This document shows positions 42,067 through 51,443 of a stretch of DNA of 64,000 nt, piece by piece. The notes beneath the pieces were generated by a model that searched no databases, was not told the DNA's origin, and saw nothing but the letters and a program-made list of their open reading frames with translations. This DNA comes from JACOMS01 sp051252005. GTDB taxonomy: Bacteria; Pseudomonadota; Alphaproteobacteria; Caulobacterales; Maricaulaceae. Location of the stretch: positions 186,001-250,000 of the forward strand of contig JBPOEZ010000001.1 of the NCBI GenBank assembly GCA_051252005.1, in the 5' to 3' direction. The position numbers were made by a program, and so were the translations under genes. Numbering within the stretch: the first letter of the stretch is position 1; each line of letters opens with the position of its first letter.

Positions 42067-43695
42067 GTGAAAGGAATCGTTATCTCAGCCATACGTCAAC
42101 ATAAAGGTTTGCTCGTTGTCAGCATAATCTGGATCATCTGTATCGCTGCGGCCTTTTTTGGCGCAGTTCTCAGAAGCAGTGATGCTGCTGCGCTGACGCC
42201 TTTCGCGGTGGCAGCAGTGATTCCGGCAGTTTTGGGCATCTCTCTTTGGCCGTTTATCAAGAATGAATGGGCGCAAATTTTTGTAATATTGGGCTGGCTT
42301 TGCCTCGCGATTGTCGCCTGTCTAGCGGTTAGTTTTTACCCGATGGCGATTTTGTTTATGTGCGCGCCTGCCGCCGCAGCTTTGTTTGAAAAAGAAAAAG
42401 TTGTCGAAGCGATGTTCTTGTCAGTCATCTTCGCGCTGCTTGTCTATTACGCGCAGCAGAAAAACTTCGTGATTACGGAAACGGTCGCTTCGGCCCTGCA
42501 AACGGATTGGAGCCATAAAGCTGCGATCGTTGGATCGCTTGGCTTCCTAATTGCTGCGCTCTACGGGGCTGCGGACTCTGCGCGTTATAAATACCCCGCC
42601 AAAGGCATGGGCATTGACGGTCAGCTGCTCGACGCCGTTCCGGGCGGCGTTATCCGCGTGACGGGCGAGAACAATATCTCTTTTGCTTCGGACGCCGCGC
42701 ACAGTCTCTTTAATCTGCCGTCGGAAATTAACGTCCTGCCTGTTTATACGCTGTTTGAGCATGAAAAAGAGCAGACGGCCTTACTTGACCTTATTGACCG
42801 TACGCGCAGCACAGGCCGCGCGGGAAGCCGTAAATTTACGCTGAAGGATCGGGGCCACCTGATCCATATGGATATTACCTCGTCGCCTCTGGGGGATGAT
42901 AGCGCGCTACTGCATATTGCGGACGCAACCGCCCACGAAGCCCGCATTGACGCGCTCCATGTCGCACGCGCCGCCGCTCAAAACGAAACCGAAGGCAAGA
43001 CGCTTTTCTTTGCGGGGGTCAGCCACGAATTGCGGACGCCGCTGAACGCTATTATCGGTTTTTCCGATATGATGCGTTCGCGCCTGTTTGGACCGCTGCC
43101 AGGGAAATATGCGGAATATGCCGACCTCATCCACGATAGCGGGCAGCACATGCTCGACCTTATCGGAGACGTTTTAGACCTGACGAAGGTCGAAGCCGGA
43201 AAATATGAGCTCGCCTATACGATGTTTGACGCCGCCGATGTGGTGCGCAGTTCGATTAAGATGATCCGGCCGACGGCAGATGCCGCCGAGGTTCAGATCG
43301 AAGCCAATATTACCGAAGAACCCGCCGAGCTTTTGGTCAATGCAGACCGCAAGGCCGTTCGCCAGATGCTTTTAAATCTGCTGAGCAACGCGATTAAATT
43401 CACGCCTAAAGGCGGGCGCATTGTCGTCTCGGCAAGGTCTGTGGGCAATGTTCTCAATGTGACCGTGACGGATAACGGCGTGGGCATCGACGCAAGCGAG
43501 CTTGAAACTATCGGGCAACCGTTTGTTCAGACGGCGAGCGGTAAAGACAGCGATCTACGCGGAAGCGGCCTTGGCTTGTCTCTCGTCAAATCTCTCTGTG
43601 ATTTGCACGGCGGACGCTTTGTTATCACAAGCCAAAGAGATAAAGGCACAACGGCAGATATTTATCTGCCCCTATCGCGCCAACAAGCGGCTTAG
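42067..43695 (+). CDS. membrane sensor histidine kinase, DivJ/PleC-like
   Basis: About 542 residues. Six membrane helices lie in the first 170 residues (for example VSIIWIICIAAAFFGAVL and MAILFMCAPAAAALF). A PAS-like segment follows at about 185-290. The dimerisation domain FFAGVSHELRTPLNAIIGFS has its phospho-His near H320, followed by DMMRSRLFGPLPGKYAEYAD and LDLIGDVLDLTKVEAGKYEL. The ATPase has LLNLLSNAIKFTPKGGRIVV, DNGVGIDASE and GSGLGLSLVKSLCDLHGG. The layout resembles Caulobacter DivJ/PleC cell-cycle kinases; assignment to either is inference. The start is uncertain: GTG 42067 is chosen because the frame further upstream is charged and lacks a ribosome site. No response regulator gene adjoins it. 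Confidence 0.88.
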   Translation: MKGIVISAIRQHKGLLVVSIIWIICIAAAFFGAVLRSSDAAALTPFAVAAVIPAVLGISLWPFIKNEWAQIFVILGWLCLAIVACLAVSFYPMAILFMCAPAAAALFEKEKVVEAMFLSVIFALLVYYAQQKNFVITETVASALQTDWSHKAAIVGSLGFLIAALYGAADSARYKYPAKGMGIDGQLLDAVPGGVIRVTGENNISFASDAAHSLFNLPSEINVLPVYTLFEHEKEQTALLDLIDRTRSTGRAGSRKFTLKDRGHLIHMDITSSPLGDDSALLHIADATAHEARIDALHVARAAAQNETEGKTLFFAGVSHELRTPLNAIIGFSDMMRSRLFGPLPGKYAEYADLIHDSGQHMLDLIGDVLDLTKVEAGKYELAYTMFDAADVVRSSIKMIRPTADAAEVQIEANITEEPAELLVNADRKAVRQMLLNLLSNAIKFTPKGGRIVVSARSVGNVLNVTVTDNGVGIDASELETIGQPFVQTASGKDSDLRGSGLGLSLVKSLCDLHGGRFVITSQRDKGTTADIYLPLSRQQAA

Positions 43696-43711
43696 GTTTA
43701 GGAAGAACGCT

Positions 43712-46336
43712 CTAAGGCTTCGCCGGTTTCACAAACACCGCAATCAATAAAAGTAGCATGCCGAGCAAAGCGAACGGCAGGACTTGAAGGCCCATATGGT
43801 CGCCCGGTCTATATTGCCCCATGCGCGAACGGCCAAGCTTTGCCGAGATAGATTGCGTAGATCTTTCATAGAGGCTGCTAACGCCGCTACCCGCTTCGCT
43901 GAGACCTTTAGGTAAAAGAGACGGCGTATCTGTTTGCGGGTAGGCGTTGAGAGGCGCGGCGCGGAGTTTAGTTTGTGCGGATTTAACGGGCTTGAGTTTA
44001 ACGGGCTTGAGTTTAGCCGCCGCTGGCGCCGGAATGAAAACAGCAGGGCTAGGTTTTTCTACGGTGCGTTTCAGTGTGGGCGTTGGCACAAAGCTTGGCA
44101 GCGGAACTGGCTCAGCCTCTTGGCGGGCGTCTTGTTGCGGCAGGAGAAGCGGGCTAGGGGGCTGCCTTGACGTAAATAGGCCATGTGCTTTGGCTGTGAG
44201 CGCCGCCCATGTCTCTCCTGCCCATTGCTGCAATCCGCTCATGTCGGGCATGGAAAAAGACGGCATAGAGATGTCAGGCATAGACAATGCTGGCATGGAC
44301 ATCTCAGGAAGCGACATTTCAGGTAGAGACGGAATTTTTAAAGACTTGAATGTAGACGCCGATTTGACAGTCGGCGCGAGCGCAGTTTGCGCCATAGACA
44401 CGCGGTCTTTATTCCACCTAGACACACTGCCTTCAAGGCGGCTCCAATGATCGCCCGAAAGTAAATTATCCACGGCGCGGGTGAAAGACTGGCCTTTGGT
44501 TTGCGTGATGACGCCGATAATCCGTTCGGGGTGAGCCTCGTCGCGGTAGAGCGCGGCGACGCCGCCTGATACGCTTTGGCGAGCAGAGAGCAGGGCTGCG
44601 GCGTCTGTCTCTGTCTCTGGCTCTAAGGCGGCGGATTGTGTTGTGATCGGCGTTTGCCGCACGCTGCCGCCCATGGCAACTTTGAGGCCCTTGGGCGCGC
44701 CGAGTAAAAGCTCGGAGTCGTATCCGAAGCGGGAGCCAAGGAGCAGCACATGCCCAGTCTCGGGCAAGACGGCGGCGTCCATAGCCGTGATAGACGCGTT
44801 GCCCCAGCCAGATTTTGACGCGCGTCCAAGCTGCGCCAGAAGCTTATAGGCGGCGTATTGTTCGGCCGTATTACGGGCCGCGAGGATCACATGGGACCCC
44901 GCGCCTTCATTAGCGCCGAACGGCAAGCCCGAAGCGCTAAACCGGCTGAGATCCGCCGCGTCTGATGTGTAATCAGACTGGATCGTGAGAGCTGATTTCG
45001 TGCCGAGAGAAAAGCCAGGGCCGATATTAGCCGATGCACAAACTGGCTGCGCGCTCGTAGGATTTAAAACGGGATGCAGAACCAAATTATTTTGCAGGCC
45101 GCGTAAAATCCCGCGCGGAATATCGATCTTGGCATTCATTTTCGCTTTGGCAATATTGATGATGCCTAAATTGTGACCGTTTAAGGTGGCTGTCATTGTC
45201 GAGGACGGGTCGACGAAAGGCCCAGCTCGGAGCTGTAAGGCAAGAGAGCCGTAACTGGCTGCGGGGTCGGCGACGTCAAACCGGATATGCTGCGGCTTCG
45301 GTGCCCAGTCGCTAGAAAATTGCTGCGCGTTGAGGCGAGATAAATAGACTTTGCCTTCAATCGTCCGCGTTTCGTTTATCGTCAGGCCCGTGCTGATAAA
45401 CCGTGTCGGGCTGACATCGCGGTTATGGCTATCGGGTATGGCAAAGCTTGAGAACGCCTGCGCCGCCGCGAGAACTTGCGCGTCGGTGTCGCCCGTTAAG
45501 ACAAGCTGCATCGGGCGGGAGCGGCCAATGGCAATCTGCGGGCCTGCGCCGCCTGTGATGGCTTTTTCGCTGACCCACTTCGGCAAAAGGTCACGCCGCG
45601 CGGCGACGATCTCAAAGGCGGCATGGGCGCGGCTCTGCGTAAAGTTGGGGATGGTTTCCACATTACGGGCTATCCCCTGCGCGGACAGAGCCTTTAGCTT
45701 AACAGCATCAGGGCCGGCCGACAGCAGCGTCACAGTCTTCGGCGCGGTGGTTTTGGAGGCAAGGTGGCTTTTAACGTCATGGAAGTTAACGGGTCTGGAT
45801 TTGGCGCGGGATTTCACCACGACAAAGCTCGCTGCCGCGTCAATATCCCAAGCCCCGTGGCGGGGCGCAAGACAGGCCTCTCCAGCAGGGACTTGATATT
45901 CAAACGAGATTTGGTTGCGGTCTTTGCGAATGCGGAGGCGGTCGAGCCTGATGCGGGCATCAAAGCCTTCGCCGTCTGTCATCACGGGAATGGGCGTCGC
46001 GTCATTAAACCGAACCAGAAGCGGCGAGTTTGGATTAACCGTGCCGATGGGCCGGGCGGTCAAAAGCAGCTCAACATCATCAACCCAATCATTGTCTGGA
46101 ATGTCAAAAATAAGTGTCGCCGTAGGGCTGCGCCAATCAACATGGCGGGCCAGGTCATCCTGCGCCGTCTCAAACGCGATTTTGTGAACATTGGCCGGTC
46201 TTTGCGGCGCGGCGTAGGCCGGAGCGATTGTGCATACAAACCATAGGCAAAGCCCTACGATAGACGCTATAAGGGGGGCAAGCTGCGCCTTAAAAAGACG
46301 TGGGTGGTGCATATCGGGACGGGAAAAGACTATCAT
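43712..46336 (-). CDS. BcsB-like periplasmic cellulose-synthase subunit
   Basis: An 874-residue protein that matches the BcsB family (c-di-GMP cellulose synthase regulatory subunit). A signal peptide (VCTIAPAYA) is followed by carbohydrate-binding and flavodoxin-like modules: DWRSPTATLIFDIPDNDWVD, LRIRKDRNQISFEYQVPAGE, GLTINETRTIEGKVYL and NVVLHP-type text. A C-terminal membrane anchor is LQVLPFALLGMLLLLIAVFV. Between module and anchor lies a region absent from ordinary BcsB: a 5-residue repeat (S-M/L-P-x-x, at 44237-44331) and a Pro/Lys-rich stretch. No bcsA-type glycosyltransferase lies next to it. It is tail to tail with the histidine kinase gene, 17 bases apart. Confidence 0.8.
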   Translation of the reverse strand: MIVFSRPDMHHPRLFKAQLAPLIASIVGLCLWFVCTIAPAYAAPQRPANVHKIAFETAQDDLARHVDWRSPTATLIFDIPDNDWVDDVELLLTARPIGTVNPNSPLLVRFNDATPIPVMTDGEGFDARIRLDRLRIRKDRNQISFEYQVPAGEACLAPRHGAWDIDAAASFVVVKSRAKSRPVNFHDVKSHLASKTTAPKTVTLLSAGPDAVKLKALSAQGIARNVETIPNFTQSRAHAAFEIVAARRDLLPKWVSEKAITGGAGPQIAIGRSRPMQLVLTGDTDAQVLAAAQAFSSFAIPDSHNRDVSPTRFISTGLTINETRTIEGKVYLSRLNAQQFSSDWAPKPQHIRFDVADPAASYGSLALQLRAGPFVDPSSTMTATLNGHNLGIINIAKAKMNAKIDIPRGILRGLQNNLVLHPVLNPTSAQPVCASANIGPGFSLGTKSALTIQSDYTSDAADLSRFSASGLPFGANEGAGSHVILAARNTAEQYAAYKLLAQLGRASKSGWGNASITAMDAAVLPETGHVLLLGSRFGYDSELLLGAPKGLKVAMGGSVRQTPITTQSAALEPETETDAAALLSARQSVSGGVAALYRDEAHPERIIGVITQTKGQSFTRAVDNLLSGDHWSRLEGSVSRWNKDRVSMAQTALAPTVKSASTFKSLKIPSLPEMSLPEMSMPALSMPDISMPSFSMPDMSGLQQWAGETWAALTAKAHGLFTSRQPPSPLLLPQQDARQEAEPVPLPSFVPTPTLKRTVEKPSPAVFIPAPAAAKLKPVKLKPVKSAQTKLRAAPLNAYPQTDTPSLLPKGLSEAGSGVSSLYERSTQSISAKLGRSRMGQYRPGDHMGLQVLPFALLGMLLLLIAVFVKPAKP
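44237..44331 (-). repeat. pentapeptide-type repeat within the BcsB-like protein
   Basis: About six units of the form S-(M/L)-P-x-x occur in a row (LPEMSLPEMSMPALSMPDIS, then MPSFSMPDMSG). The DNA repeats are 15 bases long and imperfect. Likely a spacer or binding region in the periplasm. Confidence 0.7.
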
Positions 46337-46419
46337 GCCCGTTCCCGAGCAAGATGAGTGCCAATAAAACAGTTAACCTATATAAAGAAAAATGGCCCGT
46401 GCGCCGCGAAAGACAGACC

Positions 46420-46749
46420 ATGTTTGGATCCTTAAAAACCGTTATCTGGGCGCCCGCCCTTATCCGCCGCGCAGAGATTGGCGGAGCGTTTGCGGCTGTG
46501 CTTTATAAGGGCGACCCTGACGCGGGGGCGGCGCTTATTAAGGTGCGGCTATTGGACGGAACGGCGACGCTGTATCGGTCCATGCAGGATATGGACGGGC
46601 AGCGCATATGGCATCCCAAAGGCCCGATAGACGAAGACGAGATCGACGCGCAAATCACCAAAGCGCTGGCCAATGATCCTGACCTTTGGGTGGTTGAAAT
46701 CGAAGACCGAAAGGGCCGTCATTTCCTGACAGACCTTGTGGAAAATTAA
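46420..46749 (+). CDS. DUF1491 family protein
   Basis: A 109-residue cytoplasmic protein. LKTVIWAPALIRRAEIGGAF, AAVLYKGDPDAGAALIKVRL and EDRKGRHFLTDLVEN are typical of DUF1491, a small alphaproteobacterial family of unknown function. The ATG at 46420 (MFGSLKTVIW) matches the family length; ATG 46354 in the same frame would add 22 residues. Divergent from the BcsB-like gene. Confidence 0.85.
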   Translation: MFGSLKTVIWAPALIRRAEIGGAFAAVLYKGDPDAGAALIKVRLLDGTATLYRSMQDMDGQRIWHPKGPIDEDEIDAQITKALANDPDLWVVEIEDRKGRHFLTDLVEN

Positions 46750-46812
46750 TTATTCGTTGTGGCTCTATTCATCTACCGCTTGCTACAAAGGGGCATGAAA
46801 AGGAACAATACT

Positions 46813-47280
46813 ATGCGTAAATTCATCACTTCTGGCCTTGGACTCGCTTTCATTGTGTCGCCCGTTGCCCCTGTCGCAACAGTGTTTGCTAATGTGCCAG
46901 AAGTCGCGGAAGTAGCGGGGGAAGCGCCGCTGCTAAATCTCTGTGATAATCTCGGCGAAACCAAAGCCGAATGTAAATGCTATGTGGATGAGGTCAAAAA
47001 GGTCTACGAACCCGCAGATGTTGCCCTTGTGGGCGGCGCGGTGAAACGTTTCTTAGGCGGCGAAGAACCCGACACTATTCTTTTTTCTATGGTGATGACG
47101 CGGCAATTATCCTTCGGACAGCTAAACCAAATGTACCGCCTCGGCGATAAACATTCAGACCGCATTGGCAAGCTCTGCGAAGACCGCGAGCAGGTTATGA
47201 CGCCAGAAGCCCTCGCGAAACGCGAAGCTATGAACGACCGGATCACGGCCGTTGTCGAGCGTTACGGTATTGGGCAATAA
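46813..47280 (+). CDS. exported protein of unknown function
   Basis: A 155-residue secreted or periplasmic protein. A signal peptide (KFITSGLGLAFIVSPVAPVA, TVFA) is followed by a mature part with four Cys (NLCDNLGETKAECKCYVDEV and GKLCEDREQV). ATG 46813 has AAAAGGAAC upstream. I do not recognise a family. It is on the same strand 38 bases before the carboxylase gene, but functional linkage is not evident. Confidence 0.8.
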   Translation: MRKFITSGLGLAFIVSPVAPVATVFANVPEVAEVAGEAPLLNLCDNLGETKAECKCYVDEVKKVYEPADVALVGGAVKRFLGGEEPDTILFSMVMTRQLSFGQLNQMYRLGDKHSDRIGKLCEDREQVMTPEALAKREAMNDRITAVVERYGIGQ

Positions 47281-47318
47281 TAATTTCCCTTTCCGTGCAT
47301 GGCTCGTTATCGTGAGCC

Positions 47319-48842
47319 ATGACATGGAAAAAAGAATTAGACGAGCTTAATAAACGCGAGCGCGAAGCCGAGAAAATGGGCGGCGAAGATAAGCTCGCGC
47401 GGCAAAAGTCCAGAGGCAAATTAAACGCCCGCGAAAGGCTTAGCGCCGTTTTGGACAAGGGGTCTTTTCGCGAGATCGGTAAGATTGCGGGCAAAGGTTA
47501 TTACGACGAAAACGGCGACCTTGAAGCCGCCAGCGCGTCGAATTTTATCTTTGGCCGCGGCCATGTTGATGGGCGCTCCATCGTCGCGACAGCGGATGAT
47601 TTCACCGTGCGAGGCGGGGCGGCCGACGCGGCCATTCACCGAAAATTCGTCATGGCCGAACAAATGGCGCATGAGCTGCGTTTGCCGATGCTACGCATGA
47701 TTGACGGCACGGGCGGCGGCGGCTCGGTTAAAATGCTCGAAGAGATGGGCCATACCTATGTGCCTTACGTTCCGGGCTGGGAGCATATCGTTAAAAACCT
47801 CGATACCGTCCCCGTGGTCGCGCTGGCTTTGGGGCCAACGGCAGGGCTAGGCGCAGCGCGGGTCGTTGCCAGTCATTATTCAATTATGGTCAAAGGTCTA
47901 TCGCAGCTTTTCACAGCGGGGCCGCAAGTCGTCGCGGGAATGGGCGACCCGGATAAAAATGAAACCTTGGACAAAGAAGCACTTGGCGGTTCCATCATTC
48001 ACACACGCAACGGCGCGGTGGACGAAGAAGTCGCGAGCGAAGCCGAAGCCATTGCCTATGCAAGGCGGTTCCTTTCCTACCTGCCATCCTATGTTGGCGG
48101 CGACCCTGTTCGCCTCCCAACGCATGACCCGATAGACCGCCGCGAAGACAAACTGCTTAGCGTCGTCCCGCGCGATAAACGCAAAGCCTATAATATGCGC
48201 CGCGTCGTCGATATGATCGCAGACGAGGGCAGCGTCTTTGAAATGGGGCGGCGTTGGGGGCGGGGCGTGATTACCGCCTTTGCCCGTTTTGACGGTTGGC
48301 CTGTCGCGGTGCTTGCGGGCGACCCCACATCACTGGGCGGCTCGTGGACAGCGGACACAGCGGAAAAAGCGCGTCGGTTCACGGAAATGGCTGAGCAGTT
48401 CAATCTCCCCGTCATTCATTTCGTCGATAATCCGGGCTTTATGATCGGGCTAGAAGCCGAAAAAGCGGCCACCATTCGGCGCGGCGTCGAAGCCATGAAC
48501 GCGATCTATAAATCCACCGTACCGTGGGCCAGCGTCATAGTCCGCAAAGCTTACGGCGTGGCGGGCGCGGCCATGTCCGACCATACTAAATTCCAATATC
48601 GTTTCGCGTGGCCGTCCGGCGATTGGGGCTCGCTCCCTATAGAGGGCGGCGTCGAGGTTGCCTACAAATCAGAGCTAGAGCATTCCGAAGATCCTGAAGC
48701 CAAACTAGCCGAGATCAAAGACCGCCTCGCCAAAGTCACATCCCCGTTCCGCACCGCCGAACAATTCCTCGTCGAAGACATCATAGACCCAAGAGACACT
48801 AGGCCGCTCTTGTGCGAGTTTGTGAATTTGGCAATGCGGTGA
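47319..48842 (+). CDS. acyl-CoA carboxylase, carboxyltransferase (beta) subunit
   Basis: A 507-residue biotin-dependent carboxyltransferase of the propionyl-/acetyl-/methylcrotonyl-CoA type. Crotonase-fold halves: KSRGKLNARERLSAVLDKGS at the N-terminus, GRSIVATADDFTVRGGAAD, MIDGTGGGGSVKMLE, then the C-terminal GDPTSLGGSWTADTAEKARR and VDNPGFMIGLEAEKAATIRR with KAYGVAGAAMSDHTKFQYRF. Substrate specificity (propionyl, geranyl or other) cannot be set from this. A biotin-carboxylase alpha subunit is not in the window, so the holoenzyme must be completed elsewhere. Confidence 0.92.
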   Translation: MTWKKELDELNKREREAEKMGGEDKLARQKSRGKLNARERLSAVLDKGSFREIGKIAGKGYYDENGDLEAASASNFIFGRGHVDGRSIVATADDFTVRGGAADAAIHRKFVMAEQMAHELRLPMLRMIDGTGGGGSVKMLEEMGHTYVPYVPGWEHIVKNLDTVPVVALALGPTAGLGAARVVASHYSIMVKGLSQLFTAGPQVVAGMGDPDKNETLDKEALGGSIIHTRNGAVDEEVASEAEAIAYARRFLSYLPSYVGGDPVRLPTHDPIDRREDKLLSVVPRDKRKAYNMRRVVDMIADEGSVFEMGRRWGRGVITAFARFDGWPVAVLAGDPTSLGGSWTADTAEKARRFTEMAEQFNLPVIHFVDNPGFMIGLEAEKAATIRRGVEAMNAIYKSTVPWASVIVRKAYGVAGAAMSDHTKFQYRFAWPSGDWGSLPIEGGVEVAYKSELEHSEDPEAKLAEIKDRLAKVTSPFRTAEQFLVEDIIDPRDTRPLLCEFVNLAMR

Positions 48843-48904
48843 GACTATAATTTGGGGGGATGTCTGTTGAATTTGTGATGCTTTATAAAAAAAACACTGA
48901 TGCG

Positions 48905-49738
48905 CTAGTCAAATATCCGTTTATATTCTTCCTCAATGGCATCTGGAACGCCATTGTTTTTCGCTATCGCCTTGGCTTCATTTAATACTGCTCGCATCCT
49001 TTCTTCATCATAATTTTGTGAATAGGTTGAGCCTGAAACATTTTTTACGAGATCGAAAATCCACTCAAACCTGCGGTCATCAGGGTTCTTTACTTCATTT
49101 CGTTGTAACCAAGCGAAAAAGTCAGCGGCCTGTATAGGGAGGAGTTTTTCATCACTGCCAAAGATAGGTTCGGCTGGCATCATGTCGTAAACTGATGGTT
49201 CCCTATGCTTCATGATGGCGCGCATAATTGGGTACCACTGTTTTGCCCTAGGTCCAAAAATTACATGCTCATCAAAAATCATCTCAAATGGTTCTCGCAG
49301 GCCTCGGTCATGGAGTTCAAAACAAATTGCATTAATAGTATTTTGATAGGGCCAAAAATAAGATTGATTACGAGGCTTATCAAGTTGTCGCCAAGTTCTA
49401 GAGTGCGCCTCCATATCGATGACAGAGTGGGTAACTACCTTCACATAACGATTAATTATATCTGCAAAATCTCTTAACCGGGCATCACGTTGCTTAAAGG
49501 TAAACTTATGGAACGTGCCATTTTTCCCTGCTGCATCTTTCATTTTGAAGTAAGGGAGCCAAGGGGGCTTAATAAGACAGGCCGTCCACTCTTCAGAAAA
49601 CAACTCCCAATTGGAAGCGCTTGAAACTACGGCAGACATGTTGAAGAAGGACTGATCCTCGCTTTCATCAGCAAAAGCTTGAATAACCACTAAAACCCTT
49701 ACTACCGCCCTTGCCTTGGGAAGTCCCGAAAGAAACAA
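48905..49738 (-). CDS. DUF3800 domain protein
   Basis: A protein of up to 277 residues. The DUF3800 hallmarks are an early FADESEDQSFFNMSAVVSSA (the ADES acidic pair), a middle EMIFDEHVIFGPRAKQWYPI, and LLPIQAADFFAWLQRNEVKN near the end. These acidic residues suggest an RNase H-like nuclease fold, which is an inference from the family. The start is unclear; about 16 residues before the conserved part (MFLSGLPKARAVVRV) may not be translated. DUF3800 genes often occur with mobile or defence genes. The gene is AT-rich relative to its neighbour, in keeping with acquisition. Confidence 0.85.
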   Translation of the reverse strand: MFLSGLPKARAVVRVLVVIQAFADESEDQSFFNMSAVVSSASNWELFSEEWTACLIKPPWLPYFKMKDAAGKNGTFHKFTFKQRDARLRDFADIINRYVKVVTHSVIDMEAHSRTWRQLDKPRNQSYFWPYQNTINAICFELHDRGLREPFEMIFDEHVIFGPRAKQWYPIMRAIMKHREPSVYDMMPAEPIFGSDEKLLPIQAADFFAWLQRNEVKNPDDRRFEWIFDLVKNVSGSTYSQNYDEERMRAVLNEAKAIAKNNGVPDAIEEEYKRIFD

Positions 49739-49896
49739 AAATTACACGTGAAATCACACTCGACTCATCGCTAACCATTGTTACTTCCTTTTTCTGCAGT
49801 ATGCAAAGTGCACGTGTATGAATTTATTCCTTGACATGGCGTCTCTTTTTGTTCTATATATGTTCTCATAAATTTTAACGTCAAAGAGACATATCT

Positions 49897-50436
49897 ATGA
49901 ACCCCGCCGCCCCATTCGCATCAAACACAGAGGAGCACGCCCAAGGCCTTTATCGCCAGATGGGGATCTATGCGCCTTTTGTTTGGCTGGCATTGCGGAT
50001 GATACGGCTCGGGCAGCGGGCAGGGTTTATTTCGCCTGAGTTTTTAATGCCGCCTCGCGTGGATATCTCGCCAGAACTGTTTTTTAGGAACCGCCAACTT
50101 CGGCGCGCGGAGGCAAGCTGTTTACGCCGCGCGGCACGCTGTCTTTTACAGGGCGGGACAATAAAACCAGAGCGGTACACGCCGCATGCCTACGCGCATT
50201 TACCCTATATTGCGAGAATGGATAAAACCATTACGCCCGCGCAGTTTAATGAGCGTTATATCCGAGATAATATTATCAGCCGCGTTCAGGTTTACGGCCT
50301 CGACGCCGCGCATGAAATCACGGGCTTCATACAGAGCGTAATCGAAAAGCTTTCAAGACTATTCTCAAACCTAGAAAGCTCGTTAGGTCTTGCGTCTTTG
50401 AGCTGTGCCGCGCCCGCTGACCCTGCGCCGCCCTAA
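49897..50436 (+). CDS. hypothetical protein, unrecognised
   Basis: A 179-residue protein rich in Arg and Ala, with helical segments (RQMGIYAPFVWLALRMIRLG, AEASCLRRAARCLLQGG). No signal peptide, no recognised motif. ATG 49897 has AAAGAGACAT upstream. It is divergent from the DUF3800 gene. Isolated on its strand, it ends 268 bases before the lipoprotein gene; that gap holds no gene that I can see. Confidence 0.6.
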   Translation: MNPAAPFASNTEEHAQGLYRQMGIYAPFVWLALRMIRLGQRAGFISPEFLMPPRVDISPELFFRNRQLRRAEASCLRRAARCLLQGGTIKPERYTPHAYAHLPYIARMDKTITPAQFNERYIRDNIISRVQVYGLDAAHEITGFIQSVIEKLSRLFSNLESSLGLASLSCAAPADPAPP

Positions 50437-50704
50437 CATTTTTCTGCTTTATCCGCTGACGAAATCACCGACCTTCAAAACCCGAGGGAGCGGCCATCCG
50501 TGGTTGGTTTTTTCCGATGTTATTCCTCTCCATCAAAAAATAACCAAACATCAATAAAATTAGCGGGGATGGCGTTGGCAAAGCCGACATATATGAAGCC
50601 CCTATCGGCGAGGCCCCGTCAGACTTGAGTTTTATATTAGCGATTGCTTAAGAGCTGTAATTGTGTGAAAAAAATAATCACTCATGAATTGTTAGGAGGC
50701 GCAA

Positions 50705-51424
50705 TTGAATCGAAACATATGCATTGTGGTTCTGGCATCCGTCTGTTTGCTTTTTTTGTTTGGTTGCGGTTCAAAAAGTAGTTCTGAACTGTACGAAGAG
50801 ACTGCGGACCCTGTGCCCGCATCACTTTATGTGAACATTACTGACGTTACGCCAGATGGAAAGTATTTCGGAATTCCAGGCACTGGAATGTCTATACCGT
50901 TAAAAGGCAAGCCGAACCTCATAATTTGCCTAACTGAGATCGATGGTAGTACATTCTGCCTGCCCGATTCTCGTTTAATTCGTAGTCGCTGTCCTAAAAC
51001 AAAAACGTGCCCTTATGACGTAGAGCGACCCGACAGCGGACCTGTGGCAATTTCTATTTTTGATCTCAAAAATATAGGCCGCCGGCATATGAAACGTCTT
51101 TTGAATTATGCCGAGGAAGAGATAATTTTAAAAGCAGAAGGTAATGAACATGAGATCCGTGAGAAAATTGAACTGCTAAAGAGGGCTAATCAAAGGCGCG
51201 CGATTTGGAAGACGTCATTTATTCTTCTGCGAAACCCGATGGAAGAGGAAGAACATCAAGCATTGGAGGCACTCGTGAGAGAGGCGGTCGTTGGTATTGC
51301 CGTACCCAAAACTGTTGACCCTATCGAGGGCGCTTTGTCTGGCCCTATTCCTACCTGCTGGCCTGTAGACACGGGCGGGTGGAGCTGCGAGAGTCGGGAG
51401 ATACAGATGGACGTATCGGAATGA
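50705..51424 (+). CDS. lipoprotein, first gene of a possible toxin-immunity operon
   Basis: A 239-residue putative lipoprotein. Its N-terminus IVVLASVCLLFLFGCGSKSS ends in a lipobox with Cys21, followed by a Ser-rich start. TTG 50705 is the start, because AGGAGG (50694-50699) lies at ideal spacing. Four internal Cys form possible disulfides (CLTEIDGSTFC, CPKTKTC) with two more near the C-terminus (TCWPVDTGGWSC). I recognise no family. It is followed by the basic Tat-exported protein after 19 bases. It could be an anchoring or accessory factor. Confidence 0.7.
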   Translation: MNRNICIVVLASVCLLFLFGCGSKSSSELYEETADPVPASLYVNITDVTPDGKYFGIPGTGMSIPLKGKPNLIICLTEIDGSTFCLPDSRLIRSRCPKTKTCPYDVERPDSGPVAISIFDLKNIGRRHMKRLLNYAEEEIILKAEGNEHEIREKIELLKRANQRRAIWKTSFILLRNPMEEEEHQALEALVREAVVGIAVPKTVDPIEGALSGPIPTCWPVDTGGWSCESREIQMDVSE

Positions 51425-51443
51425 ACTTTGAGCGGGCATTAAA

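Noticed and set aside
44237..44331. Short regular repeats that might suggest a CRISPR array
   Set aside because: They are 15-base imperfect coding repeats with no unique spacers, inside the BcsB-like gene. The 6-base tract at 38254 is likewise coding.
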